From the NCBI RefSeq assembly GCF_028289855.1, contig NZ_JAQGKZ010000059.1, forward strand, positions 27,839 through 91,838: a DNA stretch of 64,000 bases, written 5' to 3'. Shown piece after piece: positions 1-7,155 of this stretch; position 1 is the stretch's first letter; the number at the start of each line of letters is the position of its first letter. Under the pieces are notes generated by a model. That model did not search any database. It was not told the DNA's origin and saw only the letters and a program-made list of their open reading frames with translations. Both the position numbers and the translations under genes were made by a program. Source of the stretch: Sphingomonas bacterium. Lineage in GTDB: Bacteria > Pseudomonadota > Alphaproteobacteria > Sphingomonadales > Sphingomonadaceae.

Positions 1-404
1 AGTGGCTGGCGATGCCGCGCGCGCATGACAACGTGACGTGTCTGATCCTCGCGCACGAGGACACGACGCCGCGGCTGGTCGGCGCGGTCGGGATCCATCC
101 CAACGAGCACGGGCCGGGGCACGAAATCGGCTATTGGCTGACCCCCAATGCCTGGGGCCGTGGCTATGCCACCGAGGCAGGGCAGGCGATGCTCGGCATC
201 GCACGTTACGCGATGGGCCTGCGGCGGCTGGTGTCGGGGCATTTCCTCGACAACCCGGCGTCGGGCAACGTGTTGCGCAAGCTCGGCTTTCGGCAGACCG
301 GCACCGAAAAGCGGCTGTGCCTGGCGCGCGGGATCGAGGTCGATTGCGCGACGCTCGAGCTCGATTTCGAGCCCGAAGAACCGCGAATGTGCATCGCGGC
401 GTAA
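1..404 (+). CDS. GNAT family N-acetyltransferase (RimJ/RimL-like), 5' truncated
   Basis: The reading frame is open to the window edge (codons W-L-A precede the first ATG at base 12), so the true start lies outside. The visible part has the acetyl-CoA binding half of a GNAT fold: 'GYWLTPNAWGRGYATEA' (motif A with the R/Q-x-x-G-x-G/A type loop) followed by 'NPASGNVLRKLGF', the helix-turn typical of RimJ/RimL-like enzymes that acetylate N-terminal or small-molecule amines. The substrate cannot be told from sequence. It ends 76 bases before a TetR-type gene on the same strand. Confidence 0.85.
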   Translation, partial: WLAMPRAHDNVTCLILAHEDTTPRLVGAVGIHPNEHGPGHEIGYWLTPNAWGRGYATEAGQAMLGIARYAMGLRRLVSGHFLDNPASGNVLRKLGFRQTGTEKRLCLARGIEVDCATLELDFEPEEPRMCIAA

Positions 405-480
405 TCTTGCCGTCGCCGCCCGATAGCACGCGGGCGGCGGCGGATTGATTTCGCGCGATAAACCGCCGACAGACTCCAGC

Positions 481-1083
481 ATGTCCGTCACTCCCCTCCC
501 CGTTCGCCGCCGCCTCTCCCCGGAGGAGTCGCGCGACGCGGCGCTCGATGCCGCGCGCGCGCTGCTGGTCGAGTTCGGCCCCCAAGCGGTGACGCTGAAG
601 GCGGTCGCGGCGCGGATCGGGCGGACGCACGCCAACCTGCTCCACCATTTCGGCTCGGCCGCGGGGCTGCAGCAAGCGCTGATCGGGCGGATGGCGGCGT
701 TCATCACCACGACGATCAAGGAAACCGTGATCCGCCAGCGCGCCGGCGATCAGAACCCGCGCGAAGTCGTCGACCTGGCGTTCGACGCGTTCGACACCGG
801 CGGCGCGGGGGCGCTGGCGAGCTGGATGATCCTGTCGGGCAACGAGGATGCGCTCGACCCGATTCTCAAGGCGATCCACGACCTGGTCGAAGAATTGAGC
901 GAGGATCATTCGAAGGACGAACTGCCGATCGAGGACGAAACGCTCCAGCTCGTCATCATGGCGCTCGGCGATGCGCTGTTCGGTGCGCCGCTGACGCGCG
1001 TGCTGGGACTGCCGCGCGAGCGGGCGCGGGAGCTCGCGTTGCAGTCGTTGATCGCGGGCGGCGCGGGGCGGCAGCAAAAGTGA
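481..1083 (+). CDS. TetR-type transcriptional regulator
   Basis: A protein of 200 residues with an N-terminal DNA-binding domain ('VTLKAVAARIGRTHANLLHHFGSAAGLQQALIGRM', about residues 30-65) of the TetR kind: a three-helix HTH with the H/Y-H/Y-F-G/K pattern. A helical C-terminal ligand/dimerisation domain of unknown specificity follows. The ORF track begins at a TTG 36 bases upstream; I prefer the ATG ('MSVTPLP') because the first 12 residues look like non-coding extension. No palindromic operator is obvious in its short upstream gap, so targets are unknown. Confidence 0.75.
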   Translation: MSVTPLPVRRRLSPEESRDAALDAARALLVEFGPQAVTLKAVAARIGRTHANLLHHFGSAAGLQQALIGRMAAFITTTIKETVIRQRAGDQNPREVVDLAFDAFDTGGAGALASWMILSGNEDALDPILKAIHDLVEELSEDHSKDELPIEDETLQLVIMALGDALFGAPLTRVLGLPRERARELALQSLIAGGAGRQQK

Positions 1084-1095
1084 TGATGCGGACCC

Positions 1096-1177
1096 GGCGT
1101 GGCAAAGCCACGCCGTCGGTCGGAGCGCTGCTCCGCCGGCCGGGCGGCCGCTGAGTCGCTTTAGCTGCGCTAAAGCG
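1096..1177. other. Three tandem perfect hairpins in the obgE leader
   Basis: The short gap before obgE holds three separate inverted repeats, each with a 3-nt loop: GGCGTGGC-AAA-GCCACGCC (1096-1114), CGGAGC-GCT-GCTCCG (1121-1135) and CGCTTTAGC-TGC-GCTAAAGCG (1157-1177). The third ends 14 bases before the obgE ATG. None is followed by a T-run, so they are not classical terminators. They could be RNA structures in the leader or a decayed repeat cluster. Confidence 0.7.
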
Positions 1178-1191
1178 CTACGCGGCTCGCC

Positions 1192-2235
1192 ATGCACTTC
1201 CTCGACCAAGCAAAAATCTACGCCTGTTCCGGCTCGGGCGGCCCCGGCGCCGTCAGTTTCCGGCGCGAAAAGTTCATTGAATATGGCGGTCCCGACGGCG
1301 GCAATGGCGGCAAGGGTGGCGACATCATCTTCGAGAGCGTCGCCGGGCTGAATACGCTGATCGACTTTCGCTATACCCAGCATTTCCGCGCGCCGCGCGG
1401 CAAGGGCGGGTCGGGCAGCAACCGCACCGGCGCGGGCGGCGACGATCTGGTCATCAAGGTACCGGTCGGCACCCAAGTCCTGTCCGAGGACAAGCAAGAC
1501 GTGCTGCTCGACTTCACCAAGCCCGGCGAGCGCGTCGTGTTCCTGCGGGGCGGCGACGGCGGGCGCGGCAATGCCAGCTACAAGACATCGACCAACCGCA
1601 CCCCGCGCCAGCACGGCACCGGCTGGCCCGAGCAGGAAGCGTGGCTGTGGCTGCGGCTCAAATTGCTCGCCGACGCGGGGCTTGTCGGGCTGCCCAATGC
1701 CGGCAAGTCGACCTTCATCAACCAGGTGACGAACGCGCAGGCCAAGGTCGGCGAATATGCCTTCACCACCACCCGCCCGCAATTGGGCGTGGTGCGCCAC
1801 CACCAGCGCGAGTTCGTCGTCGCCGACATCCCCGGCTTGATCAAGGGCGCCGCCGAGGGCGCGGGAATCGGCGACCGCTTCCTCGGGCATATCGAGCGCT
1901 GCCAGGTGCTGCTCCACCTGGTCGATGCGAACGACAAGTACGTCGCCGAAAGCTATCGCATCGTCCGCGACGAGTTGGAGAATTACGGCGCGGGCCTGAC
2001 CGACAAGAAGGTCGTCGTCGCGCTCAACAAGATCGACACGCTCGACGACGAACTGATCGCCGCACTGTCGGGCGAGCTGGAAGAAGCTAGCGGGGCGGAG
2101 GTCATCCCGATCTCAGGCGCAGCCGGGACCGGCGTGGACTGGGTGCTCGACAAACTACTCGACGCGATCGGCGACCACGCCAAGGTCAGCGCCGACGACC
2201 AAGGCGAGGACGCGATCGAATGGTCGCCGATCTAA
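1192..2235 (+). CDS. obgE: GTPase ObgE/CgtA
   Basis: Essential Obg-family GTPase that binds the 50S ribosomal subunit and links ribosome maturation to growth. The N-terminal OBG fold (about residues 1-158) has the expected glycine-rich strands ('GGPDGGNGGKGGD', 'GGDGGRGNASYKTSTN'). The G domain follows, with the P-loop 'GLPNAGKST', switch II 'DIPGLIKGAAEGAGIG', 'NKID' and a C-terminal 'SGAAGTG'. At 347 residues it has the usual alphaproteobacterial length with a short acidic tail. proB, often next to obgE in this class, lies two genes downstream. Confidence 0.97.
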   Translation: MHFLDQAKIYACSGSGGPGAVSFRREKFIEYGGPDGGNGGKGGDIIFESVAGLNTLIDFRYTQHFRAPRGKGGSGSNRTGAGGDDLVIKVPVGTQVLSEDKQDVLLDFTKPGERVVFLRGGDGGRGNASYKTSTNRTPRQHGTGWPEQEAWLWLRLKLLADAGLVGLPNAGKSTFINQVTNAQAKVGEYAFTTTRPQLGVVRHHQREFVVADIPGLIKGAAEGAGIGDRFLGHIERCQVLLHLVDANDKYVAESYRIVRDELENYGAGLTDKKVVVALNKIDTLDDELIAALSGELEEASGAEVIPISGAAGTGVDWVLDKLLDAIGDHAKVSADDQGEDAIEWSPI

Positions 2236-2278
2236 TCCGCGGCCGACCACAATAGTCAGGCTGGACGTCCGAACGCGA

Positions 2279-2893
2279 TTGATCGCCGTCGCGTTGTCGA
2301 GCCTCGCCGGGTTCGCCGACGCGCTCGGCTTCCTCGCTTCCGGCGGCTTCTTCGTCTCTTTCATGAGCGGCAACTCGACCCGGCTGGGAGTAGGGCTGGC
2401 TTTCGCGCCGAGGCTCGCGGCCATCGCGGCTTCGCTTATCCTCGCGTTCGTGCTCGGCGTGACGGTGGCAAGCTTGCTGCGGCGTGCGGTCCCGGCCCGG
2501 CGCGCGGCGGTCACCGTGTTGTTGGCGGCGGTCACGCTGACGTTGGCGGCGGTCGTCCATCGTATCGCCCCGCCGCTGGTCACGCTCGCCCTGATCGCGG
2601 CGGCGATGGGCGCGGAAAACGTCGCCTTTGCCATCGGCGGCGATGTGATCGGCCTCACCTATATGACCGGCACGTTGGTCAAGATCGGGCAACGGATCGC
2701 GACCGCGCTTACAGGGGGCGACCCGTGGGGCTGGCTCCTTTACGCCTTGCTGTGGACCAGCTTGATCAGCGGCGGCGTGCTCGGCGCGCTTGCTTACCAG
2801 CTGCTCGCACTCGATGCGTTGTGGGTCGCGGCCGCGCTGACCGCGTCGCTGGCTCTCATACTCTGGCGCCTCTCGACGTCGAGCCAATGGTGA
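2279..2893 (+). CDS. DUF1275 (YoaK-type) integral membrane protein
   Basis: A six-helix membrane protein of about 204 residues. The N-terminal 'AGFADALGFLASGGFFVSFMSGNSTRLGVGLA' is the hallmark of DUF1275, whose first helix has a DA(L/V)x(F/Y)L pattern followed by (F/M)-x-SGN-(T/S)T. The function of the family is unknown. The start is uncertain: TTG at 2279 is the track start, and an in-frame CTG 18 bases upstream would add 'DVRTRL', which would fit the family's usual basic N-terminus. It sits between obgE and proB on the same strand. Confidence 0.8.
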   Translation: MIAVALSSLAGFADALGFLASGGFFVSFMSGNSTRLGVGLAFAPRLAAIAASLILAFVLGVTVASLLRRAVPARRAAVTVLLAAVTLTLAAVVHRIAPPLVTLALIAAAMGAENVAFAIGGDVIGLTYMTGTLVKIGQRIATALTGGDPWGWLLYALLWTSLISGGVLGALAYQLLALDALWVAAALTASLALILWRLSTSSQW

Positions 2894-2946
2894 ACGGGCA
2901 AAGCAATCCCATTGGTGGATGGCAGCACTCGCGCTAACGGTCCGCG

Positions 2947-4056
2947 GTGTCTTGTTTCTCGCCCGCCTCCTGTCCGCGCCTGATCGTCAAGGTCGGGTCG
3001 TCGCTGCTCGTCACGCCGGAGGGCGACGTGCGGCGCGCGTGGCTGGCGAGCCTTGCCGCCGACCTCGCTACGGCGGTCAACACCGGGCAACAAATCGCTA
3101 TCGTCTCGTCCGGCGCCATCGCGCTCGGCGCGCGGCGGTTGAAGCTGGCGAAGGGCGGGCGGGCCTCGCTCGAAGACGCGCAGGCTGCAGCCGCGACCGG
3201 GCAGATTGCGCTGAGTCAGGTCTGGGCCGAATGCCTCGCCGCAGAGGGGTTGACCGCGGCGCAGATGCTCGTGACGCTCGACGATCTCGAGGACCGGCGA
3301 CGCTATCTCAATGCAGCGGCGACGCTCAACCGGTTGCTGACGCTCCGCGTGGTGCCGGTGATCAACGAGAATGACAGCGTCGCGACCGAGGAAATCCGCT
3401 TTGGCGACAACGACCGGCTCGCCGCGCGCGTGGCGCAGGCGGCGGGCGCGCAAGGCGTATTGCTGCTGTCCGATGTCGATGGCTTGTACGACCGCGACCC
3501 GGCGCAGGACGGCGCCACGCTGATCGCGCACGTCGCTCGCATCGATGCCGCGATCGAGGCGATGGCAGGCGGATCGTCGTCGGGGATGGGGTCGGGTGGC
3601 ATGTCCTCCAAGGTGCAGGCGGCGCGGATCGCGACGCGCGCGGGGATCGCGCTCGCCATCGCCAACGGGCGGGTCGATCATCCGCTGGCGCGCTATGTCG
3701 AGAGCGGGCGCGGAACACTATTCACCGCCGAACGCACGGCGACGGCGCATAAGGCATGGCTCGGCGGGCGGCTGAGCGTGCGCGGGACGATCCATGTCGA
3801 TGCGGGCGCGGTGGCGGCGCTGGCGCAGGGCAAGAGCTTGCTGCCGGCCGGTGCGGTGCGGATCGAGGGACAGTTCGCGCGCGGCGACCGCGTCGCGATC
3901 GCGGGACCGGACGGCGTGTTTGCCAACGGCCTCGCCGAATATGACGCTGCGGATGCCGTGCGGTTGGCTGGCAAGCGCAGCGACGAAGCGGCGGCGATAT
4001 TAGGATATTCCCCTCGCGCGGCGCTGGTGCATCGCAACCATATGGTACTGGCATGA
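2947..4056 (+). CDS. proB: Glutamate 5-kinase
   Basis: Catalyses ATP-dependent phosphorylation of glutamate, the first step of proline synthesis. The N-terminal amino-acid kinase domain has 'LIVKVGSSLL', 'VSSGAIALGARRL', 'NENDSVATEEIRFGDND' and the nucleotide loop 'GGMSSKVQAARIATRAGI'. A C-terminal PUA domain follows ('GAVRIEGQFARGDRVAIAGPDG'). GTG start; 369 residues is normal for the two-domain form. The proA partner is not in the window. Its stop overlaps the start of the next gene by 4 bases. Confidence 0.97.
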   Translation: MSCFSPASCPRLIVKVGSSLLVTPEGDVRRAWLASLAADLATAVNTGQQIAIVSSGAIALGARRLKLAKGGRASLEDAQAAAATGQIALSQVWAECLAAEGLTAAQMLVTLDDLEDRRRYLNAAATLNRLLTLRVVPVINENDSVATEEIRFGDNDRLAARVAQAAGAQGVLLLSDVDGLYDRDPAQDGATLIAHVARIDAAIEAMAGGSSSGMGSGGMSSKVQAARIATRAGIALAIANGRVDHPLARYVESGRGTLFTAERTATAHKAWLGGRLSVRGTIHVDAGAVAALAQGKSLLPAGAVRIEGQFARGDRVAIAGPDGVFANGLAEYDAADAVRLAGKRSDEAAAILGYSPRAALVHRNHMVLA

Positions 4057-4961
4057 CCGTCATCGCGCTGACCGGCGGGACCGGGTTCGTCGGCAGCCAT
4101 GTGATCGACCAAGCGCTTACTGCCGGGCTCGACCTGCGCGCGCTTACCCGCCGCCCGCAGCCCGAGCGCGCGGGCGTGACGTGGATCGCGGGGGCGCTCG
4201 ACGATCCCGCCGGCCTCGCCAAGCTGGTTAAAGGTGCCGATGCGGTGTTGCACGTCGCGGGGGTGATCAACGCGCCCGACCGCGCCGGGTTCGCGGCGGG
4301 CAATATCGAGGGGACGCGCGCGATGATCGCCGCCGCCCAGCAAGCAGGCATCCGGCGCGTCGTCCAGGTATCGTCGCTCGCCGCGCGCGAGCCGGGCCTG
4401 TCGGACTACGGCTGGTCGAAGGCCGAGGCCGACAAGGTGCTGATGGCGAGCGACCTCGACTGGACGATCGTCCGCCCGCCGGCGATCTTCGGCCCGCGCG
4501 ACAACGAAATGCTCGAGCTATTCAAGCTCGCCAAGAAGCACGTCATTCCGCTGCCCCCTGTCGGCGGCCGTCTGTCGGTGATCGCGGTCGAGGAGCTGGT
4601 ACGGCTCTTGATCGCGTTACCCGCCAGCAACGCGCTGACTCGCCAGATCGTCGAGCCCGACGATGGCCGCCCCGACGGCTGGGACCATCGCGACCTGGCG
4701 CGCGCGATCGGCGTGGTGACCAACAGCAAGGTCTTTCCGTTCCCCCTGCCCCGCATCGTACTGAACGCGGTCGCGGCGGCCGACGGACTATTTCGCGGCA
4801 AAGGCGCGAAGCTCACCCCCGACCGAGTCCGCTATTTCTGCCACAAGGACTGGGTCTCGCACGCCGCACCGCCGCCCGAGGTGTGGATGCCGCAAACCGA
4901 CACCCGCGATGCGCTCGCCGCGACCGCTTCATGGTATCGCGCGAACGGCCTTCTGCGCTGA
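4053..4961 (+). CDS. Extended SDR / NAD(P)-dependent epimerase-dehydratase family protein
   Basis: A Rossmann-fold oxidoreductase of 302 residues. The dinucleotide loop 'GGTGFVGSH' starts at about residue 8, and the Tyr-x-x-x-Lys pair is in 'DYGWSKAEAD', preceded by the catalytic 'SSLAAREP'. It resembles atypical/extended SDRs annotated as nucleoside-diphosphate-sugar epimerases or complex I NDUFA9-like proteins, and I cannot say which. An ATGA overlap with proB suggests translational coupling, though no proline-related role is implied. Confidence 0.85.
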   Translation: MTVIALTGGTGFVGSHVIDQALTAGLDLRALTRRPQPERAGVTWIAGALDDPAGLAKLVKGADAVLHVAGVINAPDRAGFAAGNIEGTRAMIAAAQQAGIRRVVQVSSLAAREPGLSDYGWSKAEADKVLMASDLDWTIVRPPAIFGPRDNEMLELFKLAKKHVIPLPPVGGRLSVIAVEELVRLLIALPASNALTRQIVEPDDGRPDGWDHRDLARAIGVVTNSKVFPFPLPRIVLNAVAAADGLFRGKGAKLTPDRVRYFCHKDWVSHAAPPPEVWMPQTDTRDALAATASWYRANGLLR

Positions 4962-5492
4962 TCAGCGCGCCATTTCCCAGATCACCGCGCCAAGACTAGC
5001 GGCGAGCCCCGTCATCAGGGCGAGGTAGGCATAGCCGAGCAGCCGATACTTCCGGTCCGCGAGAATCCGGCCGTTCTGATAGAGATCGCGCACCATGATT
5101 TCGAGCGCGTCATTGTCGTCGCGCACCCGCTCGCGCAGCGCCTCGACATAATCGTCCTCGGACAGTCGCACGAACGACCCGAAGAACAGCAGGTTGACCG
5201 GCGCGTCGGGATCCGTCCGCTTCGTGCCGATCGACGGCATCACCACCGACACCGCGAGCAGCGCCGAAACGAAGGCGAAGCCGCCGAGGATCGCCAGCGG
5301 CAAGGGCGGGATGCCGCCCTTCGCCTGGCCGACGGCGAGCGTGAAGATCACGAACGTCGCGCCCATCAGGATCGACGCCTTCTGGTCGGCCATCTGGCTG
5401 AGGCTCAGGTGCATCGTCTGCGCGGTGCGCACGACGTGGACATAGTTGGGAACAAGCGGCGGGTGTTCGCCGGGTCGATCGTCGCTGGTCAT
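4962..5492 (-). CDS. DUF5706 / PycTM-like (Pycsar effector-type) membrane protein
   Basis: A membrane protein of 176 residues. The first helix carries the diagnostic 'ADQKASILMGATFVIFTLA' segment, a second helix follows ('LPLAILGGFAFVSALLAVSVV'), then a soluble region and a third helix at the C-terminus. The D-x-KA-s-x-x-x-x pattern is that of DUF5706, the transmembrane effector domain of Pycsar anti-phage systems. No uridylate/cytidylate cyclase (PycC) is nearby, so this copy looks solitary. I chose the ATG at 5492 because GGAGGGGG sits 5 bases upstream; the track's GTG two codons earlier would leave no spacing. It is divergent from acp-spt. Confidence 0.65.
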   Translation of the reverse strand: MTSDDRPGEHPPLVPNYVHVVRTAQTMHLSLSQMADQKASILMGATFVIFTLAVGQAKGGIPPLPLAILGGFAFVSALLAVSVVMPSIGTKRTDPDAPVNLLFFGSFVRLSEDDYVEALRERVRDDNDALEIMVRDLYQNGRILADRKYRLLGYAYLALMTGLAASLGAVIWEMAR

Positions 5493-5561
5493 GGACACCC
5501 CCTCCGCTTAGATCGATCGTCGAGCATCGCCTCGCGATCGGCACCTTTATGCCGCAATCGC

Positions 5562-5574
5562 TTGGCACTGCCAA
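5562..5574. promoter_or_regulatory. Palindrome TTGGCA-C-TGCCAA upstream of acp
   Basis: A perfect 13-base inverted repeat with a single central base lies 23 bases before the acp start, in the divergent gap shared with the DUF5706 gene. Its position suits an operator or part of a promoter for the sphingolipid operon, but no regulator can be named. Confidence 0.35.
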
Positions 5575-5597
5575 AGCGAGCAATTAGGACGACGCCC

Positions 5598-5840
5598 ATG
5601 ACCGACCGCGCCAACACGTTCGACATCGTCACCGGGCTGATTCAGCCGTTCAACAAGAAGCAGGCTGCGCTAAGCGATGCGACGACGTTTCAGCACGATC
5701 TTGAATGGGACAGCCTAACGGTGATGGATTTCGTCGCGGCGATCGAGGACGAGTTCGACATCATCATCACGATGAACATGCAGGCCGAGATCGAGACCGT
5801 CGGCCAATTGGTCGACGCGGTGCAGAAGCTGAAGGCGTAA
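5598..5840 (+). CDS. Acyl carrier protein dedicated to sphingolipid synthesis
   Basis: An 80-residue acidic carrier protein with the phosphopantetheine attachment site in 'LEWDSLTVMDF' (Ser39), followed by the helix-II/III pattern 'IEDEFDI...MNMQAEIETVGQLVDAV'. The true start is the internal ATG ('MTDRANTF'); the track ORF runs far upstream through non-coding DNA. It ends 3 bases before the serine palmitoyltransferase start. In sphingolipid-making alphaproteobacteria an ACP next to spt is thought to present the acyl chain to the enzyme, which I infer for this one. Confidence 0.9.
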   Translation: MTDRANTFDIVTGLIQPFNKKQAALSDATTFQHDLEWDSLTVMDFVAAIEDEFDIIITMNMQAEIETVGQLVDAVQKLKA

Positions 5841-5843
5841 CCG

Positions 5844-7106
5844 ATGACCGACGCCGGCCAGACCGCCCAGAAGCTGCCCGCCGATCCGCCCGCGGTCGCG
5901 CCCGAAACCGACCTGATGTCCAAGTTCGACGCGCTGATCGCCGAGCGCCAGGCACTGATTGACACCGGTGTGACCGATCCGTTCGCGATCGTGATGGAGC
6001 AGGTTAAGTCGCCCACCGAAGCGGTGATTGCGGGGCGCGACACGATCCTGCTCGGCACGTACAATTACATGGGCATGACCTTCGACCCCGACGTGATCCA
6101 GGCGGGCAAGGATGCGCTCGACCAGTTCGGGTCGGGCACCAACGGCAGCCGGATGCTCAACGGCACGTTCCGCGACCATATGGAGGTCGAGGATGCCTTG
6201 CGCGATTTCTACGGCGTGTCGGGCGCGATTGTGTTTTCGACCGGCTATATGGCCAATCTCGGAATGATCTCGACGCTCGCCGGCAAGGGCGAATATGTCA
6301 TCCTCGACGCCGACAGCCACGCCTCGATCTACGACGGCTGCAAGCAAGGCTATGCGGAGATCGTCCGTTTTCGCCATAACGACGTCGAGGATCTCGATAA
6401 ACGGCTCGGACGGCTGCCCAAGGAGCCGGGCAAGCTGGTCGTGCTCGAAGGTGTCTATTCGATGCTCGGCGACATCGCGCCGCTCAAGGAAATGGTCGCG
6501 GTCGCCAAGAAGCACAATTGCATGGTGCTGAGCGACGAAGCGCATTCGATGGGCTTTTTCGGCCCCAACGGGCGCGGCGTGTATGAGGAGCAGGGCTGCG
6601 AGGGCGATGTCGATTTCATCGTCGGCACCTTCTCCAAATCGGTCGGCACGGTCGGCGGGTTCTGCGTGTCGAACCACCCGAAGTTCGAAGCGATCCGCCT
6701 CGCCTGCCGCCCGTACATCTTCACCGCCAGCCTGCCGCCCTCGGTCGTCGCCACCGCCGCGACGTCGATCCGCAAGCTCAAGCACGCGCACAACAAGCGC
6801 CAGCATCTGTGGGAGAATGCCCGCAAGCTCCACGGCGGGCTCAAGGCGATGGGGTTCGAGCTCGGCACCGAAAAGCCCGACAGCGCGATCATCGCGGTGA
6901 TCCTCGACGATCAGGAACAAGCCGTGGCGATGTGGCAGGCGCTGCTCGACGGCGGGTTGTACGTAAATATGGCGCGCCCCCCGGCGACCCCTGCGGGAAC
7001 CTACCTCCTACGCTGCTCGCTCTGCGCCGAGCACACCGCCGAGCAAATCGACGCCGTCCTGAAGATATTTCAAGCGGCAGGACGAATCGTAAACGCGATC
7101 AGTTGA
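5844..7106 (+). CDS. spt: Serine palmitoyltransferase
   Basis: PLP-dependent alpha-oxoamine synthase that condenses L-serine with an acyl thioester to give 3-ketodihydrosphingosine, the committed step of sphingolipid synthesis. At 420 residues it matches the soluble homodimeric enzyme of Sphingomonas. Key residues fall at the numbers known for that enzyme: His159 (stacks on PLP, 'DADSHASIYDG'), Asp231 and His234 ('SDEAHSMGFFG') and the Schiff-base Lys265 ('GTFSKSVGTVGG'). The C-terminal 'MARPPATPAGTYLLRCSLCAEHT' is also characteristic. It is co-transcribed with acp. Confidence 0.97.
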   Translation: MTDAGQTAQKLPADPPAVAPETDLMSKFDALIAERQALIDTGVTDPFAIVMEQVKSPTEAVIAGRDTILLGTYNYMGMTFDPDVIQAGKDALDQFGSGTNGSRMLNGTFRDHMEVEDALRDFYGVSGAIVFSTGYMANLGMISTLAGKGEYVILDADSHASIYDGCKQGYAEIVRFRHNDVEDLDKRLGRLPKEPGKLVVLEGVYSMLGDIAPLKEMVAVAKKHNCMVLSDEAHSMGFFGPNGRGVYEEQGCEGDVDFIVGTFSKSVGTVGGFCVSNHPKFEAIRLACRPYIFTASLPPSVVATAATSIRKLKHAHNKRQHLWENARKLHGGLKAMGFELGTEKPDSAIIAVILDDQEQAVAMWQALLDGGLYVNMARPPATPAGTYLLRCSLCAEHTAEQIDAVLKIFQAAGRIVNAIS

Positions 7107-7108
7107 GG

Positions 7109-7123
7109 GAACCCGCGGGGTTC
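7109..7123. other. Inverted repeat GAACCC-GCG-GGGTTC after spt
   Basis: A 6-bp perfect stem with a 3-base loop starts two bases after the spt stop and ends 32 bases before the kinase start. There is no T-run, so it could be a weak attenuator or mRNA-stabilising hairpin for acp-spt. Confidence 0.3.
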
Positions 7124-7155
7124 ACACGATTCGCCTGATTCGCTACAATCGCTTT

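Noticed and set aside
5715-6920. 401-residue minus-strand ORF antisense to spt
   Set aside because: The spt frame has an exact family match. The opposite frame is His/Arg/Asp-rich low-complexity shadow.
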